Shown here: positions 25,296-34,698 of the stretch, piece by piece
How positions within the stretch are numbered: the stretch's first letter is position 1
Layout: the number at the start of each line of letters is the position of its first letter
Source: Microtetraspora malaysiensis
GTDB taxonomy: Bacteria > Actinomycetota > Actinomycetes > Streptosporangiales > Streptosporangiaceae
Reading direction: 5' to 3'
Length of the DNA stretch: 64,000 bases
NCBI RefSeq assembly: GCF_001528665.1
Contig: NZ_BBYJ01000005.1
Coordinates: 124,001-188,000 of the forward strand
The notes under the pieces: model-generated
The model's database searches: none
Told to the model about the DNA's origin: nothing
Seen by the model: the letters and a program-made list of their open reading frames with translations, nothing else
Translations under genes and position numbers: made by a program

Positions 25296-26003
25296 TCAGG
25301 CGGCCGGCACCCCTGAACGGGAGAGCCGGTCGGCGAGCCGGATCGGCTCGGGCAGACGGTACTCGGGAGTGAGCCGCAGCACGTGCCGGCAGGCGTTGTC
25401 GAGGCCGATCCGGTGCCCCTGGGACACGTAGACCGGCTTGACACCCGTACGCGTGCGCAGCGCCCGCCCGACCACCTCGTCGCGCTCCACGATCGGCGCC
25501 CACGCGCCGCGCTCCGAGGCGGGGACCTCGTAGCGGCCGACGAACGCCGTCTTGGCCACCCCGATCGCGGGCAGCCCGGTCAGCACGCCGACATGGCAGG
25601 CCAGGCCGAACCGGCGCGGGTGGGCCAGGCCGTACCCGTCGCAGACCAGCAGCTCGGGCGTGACCCGCACCCGGTCGAGCGCGCTCAGCAGCGGCGGCAG
25701 CTCGCGGAAGGCGAACAGGCCCGGCACGTACGGGAACCGGGCGCGCTCCCGCACGACGACCTGGTCCACCACGTCGAGGGTCCGCGCGTCCAGGACCACC
25801 ACGGCCGCGGTGAGGCGGTCGCCCTCGTCCTGGCCCTCATACGCGACGTCGAGGCCCGCGACGTACCGGACGGTCTCCGGCCCGGGGTCGGCGAGGTCCA
25901 CGAAGGGGCGCAGCCGCTCCTGCTCCGCCTCCGCGTCCGCCACGGTGTGCGGCCACGCCTCCGGCATCTCCGGCCGTTCTGCCACGCCCGCGCCCTGCTC
26001 CAT
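25296..26003 (-). CDS. nfi: Endonuclease V (deoxyinosine 3' endonuclease)
   Basis: 235 residues. Family motifs: 'YVAGLDVAY' (catalytic Asp), 'PYVPGLFAFRELP', Asp in 'LLVCDGYGLAHPRRFGLACH' and 'GVAKTAFVG'. It nicks DNA 3' to deoxyinosine (deaminated adenine) as a repair step. ATG 26003 follows GGAAGG. Divergent from the exonuclease gene at 26087, a neighbour that could also serve repair. Confidence 0.92.
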   Translation of the reverse strand: MEQGAGVAERPEMPEAWPHTVADAEAEQERLRPFVDLADPGPETVRYVAGLDVAYEGQDEGDRLTAAVVVLDARTLDVVDQVVVRERARFPYVPGLFAFRELPPLLSALDRVRVTPELLVCDGYGLAHPRRFGLACHVGVLTGLPAIGVAKTAFVGRYEVPASERGAWAPIVERDEVVGRALRTRTGVKPVYVSQGHRIGLDNACRHVLRLTPEYRLPEPIRLADRLSRSGVPAA

Positions 26004-26086
26004 CGGCCGCCTTCCGCCGCTCGTTCCGTACGTGCCGCGCGAGGCGGGGGTGCGAAAGTGTCGGTGGCGACTGTTATATCGCGATC

Positions 26087-26869
26087 ATGACCACTTCCCC
26101 CGCGGTCGCGCCCGAGGGACTGCCCCGGCTCACCTGGCGGCAGGCCAACGCCCGTGACCTCCGCACCAAGGGGCAGCTCGCGAAGCGACGCCGCCTGCCG
26201 GTCAGACCGCCCGTCGCGCTCGTCGTCATCGACGGCCGCGAGTTCGAACTCTACCGCGACCATGACACGATTGATCTCGAGGCCGAACGCTGGAGGGCGA
26301 TCCGGTGGGCCGACGCGATGCTCCGGTCCAACGCCGTCATCCTCGACACCGAGACCACCGGCACCGACCCGAACACCGACCGCGCGGTGCAGGTCAGCGT
26401 CGTCGACATGCGCGGCGACGTCCTGCTCGACACGCTGGTCGACCCCGGTGTGCCCATCCCGGCCGACGCGTCCGCGATCCACGGCTACCACGACCGCGAC
26501 GTCGCCGGGCAGCCCGCCTTCGGCGAGGTCCTGCCTCAGCTGAGCACGGTGCTCACCGCGCCCGACCGGCCGGTGATCGTCTACAACAGCCGGTACGACG
26601 GACGCCTCCTGCGCGCCGAGGTCGCCCGCGTCCGCAGCCTCGACTACGCCATGGCCTGGTCGCGCGGCTTCTCCTGGAAGTGCGCGATGACCGTGTACGG
26701 CTGGTTCAGAGGCCAGTGGGACGAGCGGCGCGGAGACTGGCGCCGGCACGCGCTGCCCGGCGGCGACCACAACGCGGTCGGCGACTGCCGCGCGGTGCTG
26801 CGGCTCATCGAGACCATGGCCGAGGCGGTGGACGACCCGCCCCTCGACCCGGACGCCCTCGACGACTGA
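26087..26869 (+). CDS. DEDDh-type 3'-5' exonuclease domain protein
   Basis: 260 residues. The DnaQ-like exonuclease core is seen: 'VILDTETTGTDPN' (ExoI Asp/Glu), 'VIVYNSRYDGRLL' (ExoII Asp) and 'DHNAVGDCRAVLRLI' (ExoIII His/Asp). An N-terminal ~75-residue basic region ('ARDLRTKGQLAKRRRLPV') is not part of the usual domain and may contact nucleic acid. Likely trims DNA or RNA ends; substrate unknown. Divergently arranged with nfi. Confidence 0.85.
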   Translation: MTTSPAVAPEGLPRLTWRQANARDLRTKGQLAKRRRLPVRPPVALVVIDGREFELYRDHDTIDLEAERWRAIRWADAMLRSNAVILDTETTGTDPNTDRAVQVSVVDMRGDVLLDTLVDPGVPIPADASAIHGYHDRDVAGQPAFGEVLPQLSTVLTAPDRPVIVYNSRYDGRLLRAEVARVRSLDYAMAWSRGFSWKCAMTVYGWFRGQWDERRGDWRRHALPGGDHNAVGDCRAVLRLIETMAEAVDDPPLDPDALDD

Positions 26870-26983
26870 GGGACCGCCCGCCCCCGCATTCCGGTCGAAT
26901 GCCACGAATTCCCGGCATCCGGCCCGGTTCGGTACGAGATGATCCAGAAGAGTGCGGGGTGCCAAGACGATCGGGGGAAGCGC

Positions 26984-27727
26984 GTGGCGGAGTACCGGGA
27001 GCCGTACCGGATCGCGGGGCTGTGGGTGCGCGTGCTCCTGCTCGTCGTGCTGGTGTGGGGCGGCTTCGTCACCCTGCTCAGCGTCGCGCCCCGCGAACGC
27101 GACCTCGCCGATCTGCGCGCCGACCTCGCCGCCGGACGGGTCACCTACGTGATCTCCACGGGCGGCGGCGGCGACGCGCGCGCCGAGCTGTGGGAGGTGC
27201 GTTGGTCCACGGCCCCGCTGTTCTGGTACCGGGCGCGGTCGCCGTGGCCGGGCGACGTTCCCTACACGCAGGCCGGCCTTCTCGCCGACGTCGCCCCGGA
27301 GATCTCCGACGCCGACGCCTATGTGCCCGACCCGCGCCCGGTGGTACGGCGGGCCGAGGACGGGTCCCGCCGCGGGATCTTCCCCTCCTGGCCGTTCCGG
27401 GTGCCCCTGCCCCACGGGAGCTGGGCGGTCGCGACCGCCTGGATCGCCACGCTCCTCATCATGCTGGGCACCGCCCGGCCCCGGCTCGGCAACCGCTGGG
27501 CCTGGTTCTGGCTGTTCACCGTCGGAACGATCGGCGCCGTCGCCTACCTGCTCTCCGAGCCCCGATCGCTGTGGCGCGGGCTCGGCCCGCAGGACCCGCC
27601 GCCGTCCCCGCTCGGAGGCGGTCAAGGGTGCCTTCTCGCCTTCTGCCTCCAGTTCCCCGTCCCGTTCGCGCTCTACGGGGCGGGGGTCGCGTTCCCCGCG
27701 CTGATCGACGTCCTCATCGGGTCCTGA
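26984..27727 (+). CDS. Predicted membrane protein, function unknown
   Basis: 247 residues from GTG 26984 (GGGGGAAG just before). One hydrophobic segment near residues 13-33, an external-type loop of about 110 residues rich in Trp/Pro/Asp, then three hydrophobic segments ('AVATAWIATLLIML', 'WAWFWLFTVGTIGAVAYLL', 'AFCLQFPVPFALYGAGVAF'). No family recognised. Its 3' end overlaps the 3' end of the MarR gene by 14 bp (convergent). Confidence 0.6.
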   Translation: MAEYREPYRIAGLWVRVLLLVVLVWGGFVTLLSVAPRERDLADLRADLAAGRVTYVISTGGGGDARAELWEVRWSTAPLFWYRARSPWPGDVPYTQAGLLADVAPEISDADAYVPDPRPVVRRAEDGSRRGIFPSWPFRVPLPHGSWAVATAWIATLLIMLGTARPRLGNRWAWFWLFTVGTIGAVAYLLSEPRSLWRGLGPQDPPPSPLGGGQGCLLAFCLQFPVPFALYGAGVAFPALIDVLIGS

Positions 27728-28214
27728 CGCCGGTCGGCGCCGGATCGTGCGGGGCGTGGCCGTTGTTGGCGGCGTTGGCGGCGGCGATCACGCGCATGAG
27801 CGACTCGTGCAGGTGCTGGAGCTCGTCCAGTCCCATGCCGAGCCGGGCCACGATCGCCGGCGGGATCCTCTTCGCGTCGGACCGGAGGTCACGGCCCGCC
27901 TCGGTGAGGACGACGGCGAGGGCGCGCTCGTCCTCGGGGTCGCGCTCACGCCGGACCAGCCCGGCCGCCTCCAGGCGCTTCAGGAGCGGGGAGAGGGTGC
28001 CCGGGTCGAGCTGGAGCATCCGGCTGAGGTCCTTCACGGCCAGGGGCGCGTGCTCCCAGAGCGCCAGCATGACGAGATACTGCGGATGGGTGAGGCCCAT
28101 CGGCTCCAGCAGTGGACGGTAGACCGCGATGACGTTCCTGGACGCGACGGACAGTGCGAAACACACCTGGCGTTCCAGGGACAACGGGTCCTGAATGTCG
28201 GCGAAGCCGGTCAC
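27714..28214 (-). CDS. OhrR-like MarR-family regulator
   Basis: 166 residues. It resembles organic-hydroperoxide sensor OhrR: 'QVCFALSVASRNVIAVYRPLLEPMGLTHPQYLVMLALWE' at the N-terminus with the reactive Cys18, then the winged helix 'LDPGTLSPLLKRLEAAGLVRRERDPEDERAL'. Known mechanism: oxidation of the Cys releases DNA. GTG 28214 is preferred to GTG 28220, because GGAGG lies 5 nt before it. No ohr peroxidase gene is adjacent; the divergent neighbour is a tiny membrane protein. A palindrome lies at 28254-28268. Confidence 0.82.
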   Translation of the reverse strand: MTGFADIQDPLSLERQVCFALSVASRNVIAVYRPLLEPMGLTHPQYLVMLALWEHAPLAVKDLSRMLQLDPGTLSPLLKRLEAAGLVRRERDPEDERALAVVLTEAGRDLRSDAKRIPPAIVARLGMGLDELQHLHESLMRVIAAANAANNGHAPHDPAPTGVRTR

Positions 28215-28253
28215 ATGCACCTCCGTACGACGGGCGTGGTATAAAAATTAGTA

Positions 28254-28268
28254 CACAAATGATTTGTG
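28254..28268. promoter_or_regulatory. Palindrome CACAAAT-G-ATTTGTG, candidate OhrR operator
   Basis: A perfect 7-1-7 inverted repeat lies in the AT-rich spacer between the divergent OhrR-like gene and the small membrane-protein gene, flanked by ATTAGT (28247-28252) and ACTAAT (28274-28279), themselves inverted. Its place over both promoters fits a MarR-type operator. Confidence 0.55.
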
Positions 28269-28343
28269 CACCAACTAATCGCTGAGTCCGTGAGCCGCCG
28301 ACCCCGGAAGGCCGGAGCGGCTCACCTGACCGGAGGTAAGGTC

Positions 28344-28535
28344 GTGGCCCCTTTGCGGCGGAAGAGTCTCGAAGAGCGGATCGCCGAGCGCCAGGCGCAG
28401 CGGCCGCCCCTCGTCGAGAAGGGCAAGTACTTCGAGCACGGCCCGGCCAAGTTCATCTTCATCTTCCTGGTCGTCTTCGTGATCCTCGGCCACATCCTCG
28501 GCCTGGTCCTGCTGATGTGGATGGACATCGGCTGA
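28344..28535 (+). CDS. Small single-span membrane protein
   Basis: 63 residues from GTG 28344, which has GGAGGTAAGG upstream; an ATG further 5' would need reading through the operator zone. Basic N-terminus ('PLRRKSLEERIAERQAQRPP') and one strong C-terminal hydrophobic segment ('FIFIFLVVFVILGHILGLVLLMW'). No family recognised. Divergent from the OhrR-like regulator with a palindrome between, so probably its target. Confidence 0.6.
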   Translation: MAPLRRKSLEERIAERQAQRPPLVEKGKYFEHGPAKFIFIFLVVFVILGHILGLVLLMWMDIG

Positions 28536-28674
28536 GTCTCAGCCCGACAGCCCGACAGCCCGACAGCCGGGCGGCCGGGCGGCCGCGCCGGAACGGTGTC
28601 AGGGGTGCAGCGGCAGCCCCTTGAGGACCTTGTCCACGTCGTTCCTGCCGCCGTGGACCGCCAGACCCACCAGC

Positions 28675-28794
28675 CGCAACTCGGCGGCCGAGGCGGGGTT
28701 CGCCGACCAGAGCCACCTCACCCGCTGGTTCGTCCGCTGTTTCGGGATCACCCCCGGCCGCTACCGAGACGCGACGCGGACGGCGTGCGGCTGA
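28675..28794 (+). pseudogene. AraC-family regulator C-terminal remnant
   Basis: A 39-codon stretch reads 'AAEAGFADQSHLTRWFVRCFG' (split here) followed by 'ITPGRYR' and a stop at 28792-28794: the second helix-turn-helix of AraC proteins, with no start or N-terminal domain. The rest of 28536-28914 holds no intact gene. A minus-strand reading across 28599-28700 also looks partly coding and ends at 28599, so two decayed genes may meet here. Confidence 0.6.
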
Positions 28795-28864
28795 CCGAGG
28801 CCGCCACCGCCGGCTGATCGGTTACATCCGCCCCGCCACGGGCAGTCGAAAGTCCTCGGCGAAA

Positions 28865-28879
28865 GGGACGAGACGTCCC
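28865..28879. promoter_or_regulatory. Dyad GGGACG-N3-CGTCCC before the M50 protease gene
   Basis: Perfect 6-bp arms, 35 bp upstream of the start at 28915. It recalls the GGGAC...GTCCC core of DosR/DevR boxes, but the spacing is one base longer than the consensus, so this is only a candidate. The downstream genes are of DosR-regulon type. Confidence 0.35.
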
Positions 28880-28914
28880 TGCCGGGACCGGCCGTTCGGG
28901 CGGATGGTGGAAGT

Positions 28915-30033
28915 ATGAAGCAGAGTCTGCGGCTCGGGCGGATCGCCGGGATCCCGGTGGGCGTCCACTGGTCGGTGCTGGTGATCGCGGCGCTGATCGC
29001 GGTCAGCCTCGCCGGCGCCGTGCTGCCCGGCGCGGTGCCCGGCCAGGCTCCCCGGTTGTACTGGGTGCTCGCCGTGGTGACCGCCGTGCTGTTCTTCGCC
29101 TCGCTGCTGGCCCACGAGCTGGCGCACGCGCTGGTCGCCCGGTGGCGGGCCATCCCCGTGCGGTCGATCACGCTGTGGCTCTTCGGCGGCGTCACGCAGA
29201 TGGAGGGCGAGGCGCGGACGCCGCGCGGCGAGCTGGAGATCTCCCTGGTCGGCCCGCTGACCAGCCTGGCCGTCGGGGGGATCGCCTTCGTCGTGGCCGT
29301 GTACGCGCCCGGGCCGCGCCTGGTGATGTCCGCCCTCATGTGGCTGGCGCTGATGAACCTGCTGCTCGGGGTCTTCAACCTGCTCCCCGGCGCGCCGCTC
29401 GACGGCGGCCGGGCGCTGCACGCCGTGGTGTGGTGGCGCACCGGCGACCGCTTCCGGGCCGACCGGGCCGCCGCGCGGGCCGGGCAGGGACTCGGGCTCC
29501 TGCTGATCGCCGCGGGCGTGGCCGAGGTGCTGTTCACCACGTGGGCGGGCGGCCTCTGGCTCATGATCATCGGATGGTTCCTGGCCGGCGCGGCGGGCAC
29601 CGAGATGACCGCGCGCTCGGCGCGTGAGGGGCTCGCCGGCGTCCGGATCAAGGACGTGATGACCCCGCTGCCCGACCTCGCCCCGGCCTGGCTCGACGTC
29701 GGGGAGTTCGTCTCCAGCGTCGCGTCCCGATCGCACCAGACGGTGTTCCCCGTGGTCGCGTTCGGGGGTGAGCCCGTCGGATCTGTCACGCTGGAGGAAC
29801 TGGCCGCCGTGCCGCCCGCCCGGCGCGGCTCCACCCGTCTGGGCGACCTGGCCCGGCCGCTGGCGCCCGAGCGGGTGGTCGGCCCCGACGCCGAGGCGAT
29901 CGTGCTGCTCGAACGCCCGGCCCTCGGCCAGCTGGCCGCCGTCGTCACCGAGGGGGGACAGATCACCGGCATGGTCACCGCCCAGGACATGACCCGGATG
30001 ATCCGGCTGGCACTCCTGCGCCGGTCCGGCTGA
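28915..30033 (+). CDS. Site-2 protease family zinc metalloprotease with CBS domains
   Basis: 372 residues. Six or so hydrophobic segments; zinc site His67-E-L-A-His71 and the second motif 'NLLPGAPLDGGR' (Asp ligand), diagnostic for peptidase M50. A pair of CBS domains occupies the C-terminal ~130 residues ('RIKDVMTP' onward, 'VTAQDMTRMI'). CBS-bearing M50 proteases cut membrane substrates under control of a nucleotide or energy signal. The M. tuberculosis relative Rv2625c belongs to the dormancy (DosR) regulon. A universal stress protein gene follows after 38 bp. Confidence 0.88.
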   Translation: MKQSLRLGRIAGIPVGVHWSVLVIAALIAVSLAGAVLPGAVPGQAPRLYWVLAVVTAVLFFASLLAHELAHALVARWRAIPVRSITLWLFGGVTQMEGEARTPRGELEISLVGPLTSLAVGGIAFVVAVYAPGPRLVMSALMWLALMNLLLGVFNLLPGAPLDGGRALHAVVWWRTGDRFRADRAAARAGQGLGLLLIAAGVAEVLFTTWAGGLWLMIIGWFLAGAAGTEMTARSAREGLAGVRIKDVMTPLPDLAPAWLDVGEFVSSVASRSHQTVFPVVAFGGEPVGSVTLEELAAVPPARRGSTRLGDLARPLAPERVVGPDAEAIVLLERPALGQLAAVVTEGGQITGMVTAQDMTRMIRLALLRRSG

Positions 30034-30071
30034 ACCAGGGCCCGGCGGAGCGCGCGACGAGAGGAGACGGC

Positions 30072-30890
30072 ATGCGAGCCGACCAGCGGCCCGTGGTGGT
30101 CGGATACGACGGATCGGCGCTCAGCGAGACGGCCCTGCGCCTCGGGGTGCGCGAGGCGCTGCTGCGGTACGCGCCCCTGGTGGTGACCCACGCCTGGCAG
30201 TGGCCGTTCCAGGTCAAGCCGAGCGACCCGTCGATCGTCGAGACCGTACGGCTCTCGGCCGAGCACACCCTCGGCAAGGGCGTCACCCTGGCCACCACGA
30301 TGGCGCCGCGCCTGGAGGTCCGGGGCCGGCTGGAGCAGGGGTCACCGGCGTCGGTCCTGCTCACCGATGCGGCGGCCGAGGAGCTGATCCTCCTCGGCAC
30401 GCGGGGGACGGGCGGCTTCGAGCGGCTCAAGATCGGCTCCACCGCCGTCCAGGTCGCCGGGCACGCGCCCTGCCCGGTGATCCTCATCGGCGAGCCGGGC
30501 GCGGCCTCCGGCCCCGTCGTCGTCGGCGTGGACGACTCGCCGCTGGGCGGCAGGGTGCTCGGCTTCGCCATGGAGGAGGCGTCGCTGCGCCGTGCCGAGC
30601 TGCTGGCCGTACACGCCTGGGCGGAGGACGAGGGGCCGCCCCGCGAGGTGGGCGCCCGGTTCCAGCGGATCGTGGCGCCCTGGTGCGAGAAGTATCCGCA
30701 GGTGCGGGTCTCCACCTCGTTCGCGGAGCGGGCGGCGGCCGAGGTCCTGGTGTCCGAGAGCAAGGAGGCCGCGCTGGTCGTCATCGGCAACCGCGGGCAC
30801 CGCGAGCCGGCGAGGGTGACGCTCGGCCTGGTCACCCAGGCCGTGCTGCACGACGCGCGCTGCCCCGTCGCGGTGATTCCCCAGAGCTGA
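30072..30890 (+). CDS. Tandem universal stress protein
   Basis: 272 residues with two UspA domains. The first starts 'RPVVVGYDGSALSETAL' and ends with the ATP loop 'LGTRGTGGFERLKIGSTA'; the second starts 'GPVVVGVDDSPLGGRVL' and ends with 'IGNRGHREPARVTLGLVTQAVLHDARCPVAVIP'. The second loop departs from G-2X-G-9X-G(S/T), so only the first may bind ATP. Cytosolic; members rise in hypoxia or stationary phase. Follows the M50-CBS gene in the same direction with a GAGGAG site. Confidence 0.9.
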   Translation: MRADQRPVVVGYDGSALSETALRLGVREALLRYAPLVVTHAWQWPFQVKPSDPSIVETVRLSAEHTLGKGVTLATTMAPRLEVRGRLEQGSPASVLLTDAAAEELILLGTRGTGGFERLKIGSTAVQVAGHAPCPVILIGEPGAASGPVVVGVDDSPLGGRVLGFAMEEASLRRAELLAVHAWAEDEGPPREVGARFQRIVAPWCEKYPQVRVSTSFAERAAAEVLVSESKEAALVVIGNRGHREPARVTLGLVTQAVLHDARCPVAVIPQS

Positions 30891-30914
30891 CGGCCCGGAG
30901 CCCCTGGAGACCCG

Positions 30915-31922
30915 CTAGAGGCGCAGCAGCGGCATCAGGCGGTCGCGCCCGCGCCGCTCCTGGAGCAGCAGCTCGCCCGCCGGGCGGCGCGGAGCGCGCG
31001 GCACCACCGGGCCGTACCCCAGCCTGATGATCATCTGCGCGTGCCCGCGCGCGTGCCTCGGGTCCGTACGGCGGCGCATGTCACGCAGGTCGAGCGGCTG
31101 GTTGAGGAACGACGCGGAGATCCCGTGGCAGGTGGCCATGAGGAGCACCCGCTGCAGCGCCTGGCCCGCGTGCAGCCAGTCGACCGGCCGGTCGCCCCGG
31201 GTGGTGAGCACGGCGAGCTGCGGGTGCGACTCGAAGCGCTCCACCCGGCGGTCCCGTCCCCGGTGGCCCAGCCCGAAGTCGCGCACCGGCGCCGGGTCGC
31301 GGTCCGCGCGCGGCCCGTGCACGTGGCGCGGGACGCCGTCGAACAGCGCGCGCCCGGCCGTCCACGCCGCCAGTTCGGCGAGGTAGCTCTTGTCCCGCTC
31401 GATCTCGTCGTCGGCCAGCGCGACCTGTTCGAGGAGCTCGTTCGCCGCCGCGCCGTCCAGGGGGAGCAGGTTCGCGCCCTCGCGGGTGGCCGCGATGCGC
31501 AGGCCGGCCATGACCGAGGGCGGGATCATCCGGTCCTCGAACGGCTCGCGGTTGGTCCGGCGCACCCGGATCGCCGAGTAGAGGGCGCGCTCCGTCGCGT
31601 TGGCCGGCGTCGAATCGGTCATCCGGATCGAGGCGAGCAGCTCGGGCTCGTCCGGATCGGGCAGCAGCGACACCGTCGGGCGGTGGCCGCCGACCCTGAC
31701 CGCCAGCCGGAGGTTGAACAGTGCGGCGCCGCAGCTCAGATGCATCGAACGGCCCCTGGGGTCGCTCACCCGCAGCCTGCGGCTCGGGTCGCACAGCAGC
31801 TCGGCCAGGTCGTGCCCGGAGGTCCGCAGGCGCCACGGCTGGGTGTTGAGCACGGACGGGGCCTGCTCAGCCGCCACCAGAAGGTACTGAACGCCGAGAT
31901 CGGACGCCAGGGGCGAGAGCAT
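30915..31922 (-). CDS. Acg-family nitroreductase-like FMN protein
   Basis: 335 residues from ATG 31922, which has GAGGAGG 6 nt upstream; longer starts lack a site. It matches the actinobacterial Acg group: '[19 protein letters not shown]' at the N-terminus, '[11 protein letters not shown]' in the middle and '[19 protein letters not shown]' near the end. Acg proteins keep the nitroreductase fold but may store FMN rather than reduce substrates (known for Rv2032). Convergent with the universal stress protein gene; such genes are co-induced in dormancy. Confidence 0.82.
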   Translation of the reverse strand: MLSPLASDLGVQYLLVAAEQAPSVLNTQPWRLRTSGHDLAELLCDPSRRLRVSDPRGRSMHLSCGAALFNLRLAVRVGGHRPTVSLLPDPDEPELLASIRMTDSTPANATERALYSAIRVRRTNREPFEDRMIPPSVMAGLRIAATREGANLLPLDGAAANELLEQVALADDEIERDKSYLAELAAWTAGRALFDGVPRHVHGPRADRDPAPVRDFGLGHRGRDRRVERFESHPQLAVLTTRGDRPVDWLHAGQALQRVLLMATCHGISASFLNQPLDLRDMRRRTDPRHARGHAQMIIRLGYGPVVPRAPRRPAGELLLQERRGRDRLMPLLRL

Positions 31923-32054
31923 CGTTGGCCTCCTCGAGATAGACGGATCTCGTACAGGGCCAGACTTCGCCGTATCCGCCGGGGAGACCAGTGCCGACGG
32001 CCCCCGCGCCGCCGGGACTTTGGTCATCAGGCCCCGCCCGACCGGGAGAACCGG

Positions 32055-32969
32055 TCAGGCGGGCTCGTGCAGCCAGCAGGCGACCGGCCCGAACTCGGGC
32101 TCGCGCTCCCTGCAGACGTCCATCACCTTCGGGCAGCGGGGGTGGAACCGGCAGCCGGTCGGAGGCGAGGCCGGGTCGGGCACGTCCCCCGGGAGTTCCG
32201 CCGGGAGCACTCCGGCCCCGTCCGGCGCCGGGATCGCGCCGAGCAGCGCCCGCGTGTACGGGTGCCGCGGGTCGGCCCAGACCTCGTCGGTCCGGCCGGT
32301 CTCCACGATCTTGCCCAGGTACATCACCGCGATCCGGTCGGCGATCAGCCGTACCACGGACAGGTCGTGGCTGATGAAGAGCAGCCCGGCGCCCGACTCG
32401 ACCGCGAGGTCGCGCATCAGGCGGGCGACCTGCGCCTGCGCCGACGCGTCGAGCGCCGAGATCGGCTCGTCGCCGATCAGCAGGGACGGCCGGGCGGCCA
32501 GGGCCCGGGCGATCGCGATGCGCTGGCGCTGGCCGCCGGAGAACTCGTGCGGGTACCGCGTGGCGAACTCGCGCGGCAGTCCGACGCGGTCGAGCAGGTC
32601 GGCCGGCGTGGTCGAGGTGTCGGCCGCCGTGCGCAGCCCGTCGGCGATCTGGTCGCCCACCCGCCGCCGCGGGTTCAGCGACGCGTACGGGTCCTGGAAG
32701 ACCATCTGGATGCCGGTCAGGGACGAGTCCCTGCGGCGCAGGCCGAGCGGCGCCACCGGGCGGCCCTGGAACGAGACGGTCCCCGAGGCCGGGCGGCCGA
32801 TCCCGCACACCGTGCGGGCCAGCGTCGACTTGCCGCACCCGGACTCGCCGACCAGGCCGACCACCTCTCCGGCGGCCACGCTCAGGCTGGCCCCGGCGAC
32901 GGCCCGCACCACGGGGCGGCCGGGCGTGCGGTGCTCGACGACCAGGTCGTCCACCTTCAGCAGTGTCAT
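32055..32969 (-). CDS. Peptide/nickel ABC transporter ATPase (DppF/OppF type)
   Basis: 304 residues. Walker [10 protein letters not shown], signature FSGGQRQR, Walker B '[12 protein letters not shown]', then the oligopeptide-transporter C-terminal region with Cys-rich '[15 protein letters not shown]'. The ATG overlaps the stop of the partner ATPase (ATGA). Last gene of the five-gene importer operon (35779-37380 down to 32055). Confidence 0.9.
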   Translation of the reverse strand: MTLLKVDDLVVEHRTPGRPVVRAVAGASLSVAAGEVVGLVGESGCGKSTLARTVCGIGRPASGTVSFQGRPVAPLGLRRRDSSLTGIQMVFQDPYASLNPRRRVGDQIADGLRTAADTSTTPADLLDRVGLPREFATRYPHEFSGGQRQRIAIARALAARPSLLIGDEPISALDASAQAQVARLMRDLAVESGAGLLFISHDLSVVRLIADRIAVMYLGKIVETGRTDEVWADPRHPYTRALLGAIPAPDGAGVLPAELPGDVPDPASPPTGCRFHPRCPKVMDVCREREPEFGPVACWLHEPA

Positions 32970-33820
32970 GCCGGCTCTCCTTCGGACGGTTCGGCCCCGG
33001 CGGTCGCGGCCGCCGCGTTCCCGGCGTTCTCGGGCAGCGATTCGAGCAGCGCCCGCGTGTACGCGTGGCGCGGCTCGACCAGCACCTGGCCGCGCGGCCC
33101 CGTCTCCACCATCAGGCCGTCCTTCATCACGCTCACCTCGTCCGCGACCGCCGACATCACGCCGAGGTCGTGGGTGACCAGCAGCACGGCCAGGCCGAGG
33201 TCGTCGCACAGGCCGCGCAGCAGCCGCAGGATGCCCGCCTGGACGGTCACGTCGAGCGCCGTCGTCGGCTCGTCCGCGATGAGCACCTTGGGCGCGCAGG
33301 CGAGCGCCACCGCGATCGCGATGCGCTGCCGCATGCCGCCGGAGAACTGGTGCGGGTAGCGGCCGATCGCCTCCTCCGGCCCGGGGATGCGGACCTTGCG
33401 CATCAGGTCGATCGCCCGCTCCCGCGCCTCGCCCCGGCTCAGCCGCAGGTGGTGGCGCATGTGCTCGGTGAGCTGCCGCCCGACCGTCAGCATGGGGTGC
33501 AGGCTGGTCGCCGGGTCCTGGAAGACCATGGCGACCTCGGCCCCCCGTACGGCGTTGAGCTGCTTGGGAGGCAGGGACAGCAGGTCACGCCCGGCCAGCG
33601 CGATCCGGCCCGACACGCGGGCCCCGTGCGGCAGCAGGCCGAGCACGGCGAGGCCGGTCATGGTCTTGCCGGAGCCGCTCTCGCCGGCCAGGCCGTGGAC
33701 CCGGCCCGGCTCCAGCGTGAGGTCGACGCCGCGCAGGATCTCCTTGCCGCCGATGGCGACGGTGAGCCCCTCGATGGCGAGGACGCCGTTGCCCGCGGCC
33801 GTCTCGTGTCGCTCGCTCAA
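32966..33820 (-). CDS. Peptide/nickel ABC transporter ATPase (DppD/OppD type)
   Basis: 284 residues. Walker A GESGSGKT, signature FSGGMRQR, Walker B '[12 protein letters not shown]'. The start is a TTG (33820) that overlaps the permease stop as TTGA, with AAGGAG 8 nt upstream, so it is set by translational coupling. Its C-terminus lacks the longer Cys-rich tail seen in the DppF partner. Confidence 0.88.
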   Translation of the reverse strand: MSERHETAAGNGVLAIEGLTVAIGGKEILRGVDLTLEPGRVHGLAGESGSGKTMTGLAVLGLLPHGARVSGRIALAGRDLLSLPPKQLNAVRGAEVAMVFQDPATSLHPMLTVGRQLTEHMRHHLRLSRGEARERAIDLMRKVRIPGPEEAIGRYPHQFSGGMRQRIAIAVALACAPKVLIADEPTTALDVTVQAGILRLLRGLCDDLGLAVLLVTHDLGVMSAVADEVSVMKDGLMVETGPRGQVLVEPRHAYTRALLESLPENAGNAAAATAGAEPSEGEPA

Positions 33821-34698
33821 ATGGCACGCTCCTTGATGGCGCGGGCGGTACGGGGGTCGAGCGCGTCGCGCAGCGTGTCCCCGAGGAAGTTGAACGCGAG
33901 CACCACGGTCAGGATGGCGAGACCGGGGAAGGTCGCCACCCACCAGCTGTCGAAGACCTCCACGCCGGAGGCGACCATCGCGCCCCACTCGGGCGACGGC
34001 GGCTTGGCGCCGAGGCCCAGGAAGGACAGGCCGGACAGCAGCAGCAGCGCGGTGCCGATGTCGAGCGTCGCCAGCACCATGACGGGACCGGTGACGTTGG
34101 GCAGGACGTCCACGCGCAGCGAACGCCAGGCCGAGAAGCCGAGCAGCCGGCCGCTCACCACGAACTCCCGCTCGCGGATGCCGAGCACCAGGCCGCGCGT
34201 CACTCGGGCGTAGGCGGGCCAGGCCACGACGAGCACGGCCAGCACGGCGTTGCCGAGGCTCGCGCCGAGCGCGGCGGCCACCACCATGGCGAGGATGATC
34301 GTGGGGAAGGCGAACACCAGGTCCGCCAGCCGCATGATCGTCTCGTCCACCCATTTGCCGAAATATCCGGCGCAGGCGCCGAGCAGACCGCCGATCAGCA
34401 CCGACAGCGCCACCAGCAGCAGCGTCAGCGGGATCGACACCCTGGCGCCGTACAGCACGCGGCTGAGAATGTCGCGGCCGAGTTGGTCGGTGCCGAACCA
34501 GTGGCCGGGGCCGGGCGGGGCCAGCCGGGGCAGCTCCTGGGCGAGCGGGTCGTGGGGGGCGAGCACCGGCGCGGCCAGCGCGATCACGATCCAGGCGATC
34601 GCCACCACACCGCCGGCGATCGCCAGCGGCCGCCGCCACGCCTCGGGCAGCCGCCGGATCAGCCCCCCTGTCCGCGGCGCCGTCTGCCGTCGTCTCAC
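33817..34698 (-). CDS. Peptide/nickel ABC transporter permease (DppC type)
   Basis: 293 residues. OppC N-terminal helix, then five membrane segments; the family motif 'HWFGTDQLGRDILSRVLYGARVSI' and EAA-like loop 'FVVSGRLLGFSAWRSLRVDVLPN' are present. GTG 34698 overlaps the DppB stop (GTGA). Forms the channel with the DppB partner. Confidence 0.9.
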   Translation of the reverse strand: MRRRQTAPRTGGLIRRLPEAWRRPLAIAGGVVAIAWIVIALAAPVLAPHDPLAQELPRLAPPGPGHWFGTDQLGRDILSRVLYGARVSIPLTLLLVALSVLIGGLLGACAGYFGKWVDETIMRLADLVFAFPTIILAMVVAAALGASLGNAVLAVLVVAWPAYARVTRGLVLGIREREFVVSGRLLGFSAWRSLRVDVLPNVTGPVMVLATLDIGTALLLLSGLSFLGLGAKPPSPEWGAMVASGVEVFDSWWVATFPGLAILTVVLAFNFLGDTLRDALDPRTARAIKERAI

